From contig CAKRWX010000162.1 in NCBI GenBank assembly GCA_934418055.1, positions 1 through 5,857 on the forward strand: DNA of 5,857 bases, given 5' to 3'. The DNA is from an uncultured Lachnospiraceae bacterium (GTDB lineage: Bacteria > Bacillota > Clostridia > Lachnospirales > Lachnospiraceae). Shown one piece after another: positions 5,441 to 5,857 of the stretch; positions within the stretch are counted from its first letter, which is position 1, and every line of letters begins with the position of its first letter. Both the position numbers and the translations under genes were made by a program. Below the pieces are notes generated by a model. The model was not told the origin of the DNA, ran no database searches, and saw nothing but the letters and a program-made list of their open reading frames with translations.

Positions 5441-5857
5441 CTATCTTCCGACTTCTTCGTCCCAGCTGCCGTCCTCTTTCACATACCAGCCATCCGGCGT
5501 CCGGCGTTTTGTATACATAATACCGGCGGTGCCGTCGGAATTGGGATTCAGATAGTACCATTTTCCGTTGATGAACTGCCATCCGGTCAGCATACCCTGG
5601 TTTTCGTCCATATAGAACCACCCCTGGTAAATGGTGTCGTAGATCCAACCGCTGCTTATATAGCCGTCAGCGCCAAATGCCCACCATCTGCCGTTGATCT
5701 TCTCCCAATGATATGCGCCTGCGCGGCCCATTGGCCAGGTGCCGTCACTGTAGCGGAGCCACCAGCCTTTGGCATCTTTCATCCAGTGGCTGTAGCCGTC
5801 GTTGACTGCCTGGTTGGCTGCACCAGTGATCACGCCTTGTTCATCGTTTCGGTATCC
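5441..5857 (-). CDS. Surface protein with choline/cell-wall-binding repeats (C-terminal part)
   Basis: The reading frame is open to the right edge of the window; 138 residues and the TAG stop at 5443-5441 are visible. A GTG at 5833 is in frame, but coding sense continues upstream of it (GYRNDEQG), so it is not taken as the start. The visible part is a series of short aromatic repeats: GWWLRYSDGTW at about 31-41, WEKINGRWWAFGADGY at 51-66, GWIYDTIYQGWFYMDENQG at 70-88, TGWQFINGKWYYLNPNSDG at 91-109 and a degenerate last unit with DGWYVKEDGSW. These match CW_binding/choline-binding repeats, beta-hairpin units that hold surface proteins to choline on teichoic acids or bind glucans. The functional domain (hydrolase, adhesin or other) and any signal peptide lie outside the window. 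This gene does not appear to be linked in function to the toxin-antitoxin-like pair downstream. Confidence 0.88.
   Translation of the reverse strand, partial: GYRNDEQGVITGAANQAVNDGYSHWMKDAKGWWLRYSDGTWPMGRAGAYHWEKINGRWWAFGADGYISSGWIYDTIYQGWFYMDENQGMLTGWQFINGKWYYLNPNSDGTAGIMYTKRRTPDGWYVKEDGSWDEEVGR

Overview
The window looks like a chromosomal segment of a Gram-positive, low-to-mid GC Bacillota, most probably a gut clostridium of the Lachnospiraceae type. This is an inference from gene content: a YtrA-type GntR regulator with its ABC exporter, a tail of choline/cell-wall-binding repeats, strong AGGAGG ribosome binding sites and sigma-A-like promoters. No marker gene fixes the genus. All six supported genes lie on the minus strand, so they read from right to left.

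In transcription order (high to low coordinates): (1) 5857-5441 is the C-terminal end of a surface protein with aromatic cell-wall/choline-binding repeats; its start lies outside the window. (2) 5440-5246 is a regulatory gap with two good tandem promoters and several small palindromes. (3) 5245-4260 is a two-gene, translationally coupled unit: a Panacea/SocA-like (DUF4065) protein followed by a small PemK/MazF-like protein. It reads as a Panacea-type toxin-antitoxin pair and closes with a strong intrinsic terminator (4251-4213). (4) 4174-4104 is a textbook promoter embedded in four copies of an AACTGTAT half-site arranged as nested inverted repeats. It is very likely the operator of the next gene. 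(5) 4049-574 is a tight three-gene operon: a YtrA-subfamily GntR repressor, an ABC ATPase, and a large ABC permease with about nine membrane segments and a C-terminal domain of about 370 residues predicted to lie outside the membrane. (6) 514-2 is a coiled-coil/zinc-ribbon protein with an acidic tail and its own probable promoter.

The ABC operon is probably self-regulated: the GntR repressor sits on its own promoter and is released by a signal, perhaps a cell-envelope-active compound as in ytr-type systems, which raises ATPase and permease production. The Panacea/PemK pair is clearly richer in A+T than the genes to its left (19 G+C of 60 in 4861-4920 against 34 of 60 in 3061-3120). It has its own promoters and terminator, which suggests a cassette acquired between two older chromosomal genes. 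No RNA genes, insertion sequences, integrases or CRISPR arrays were seen.
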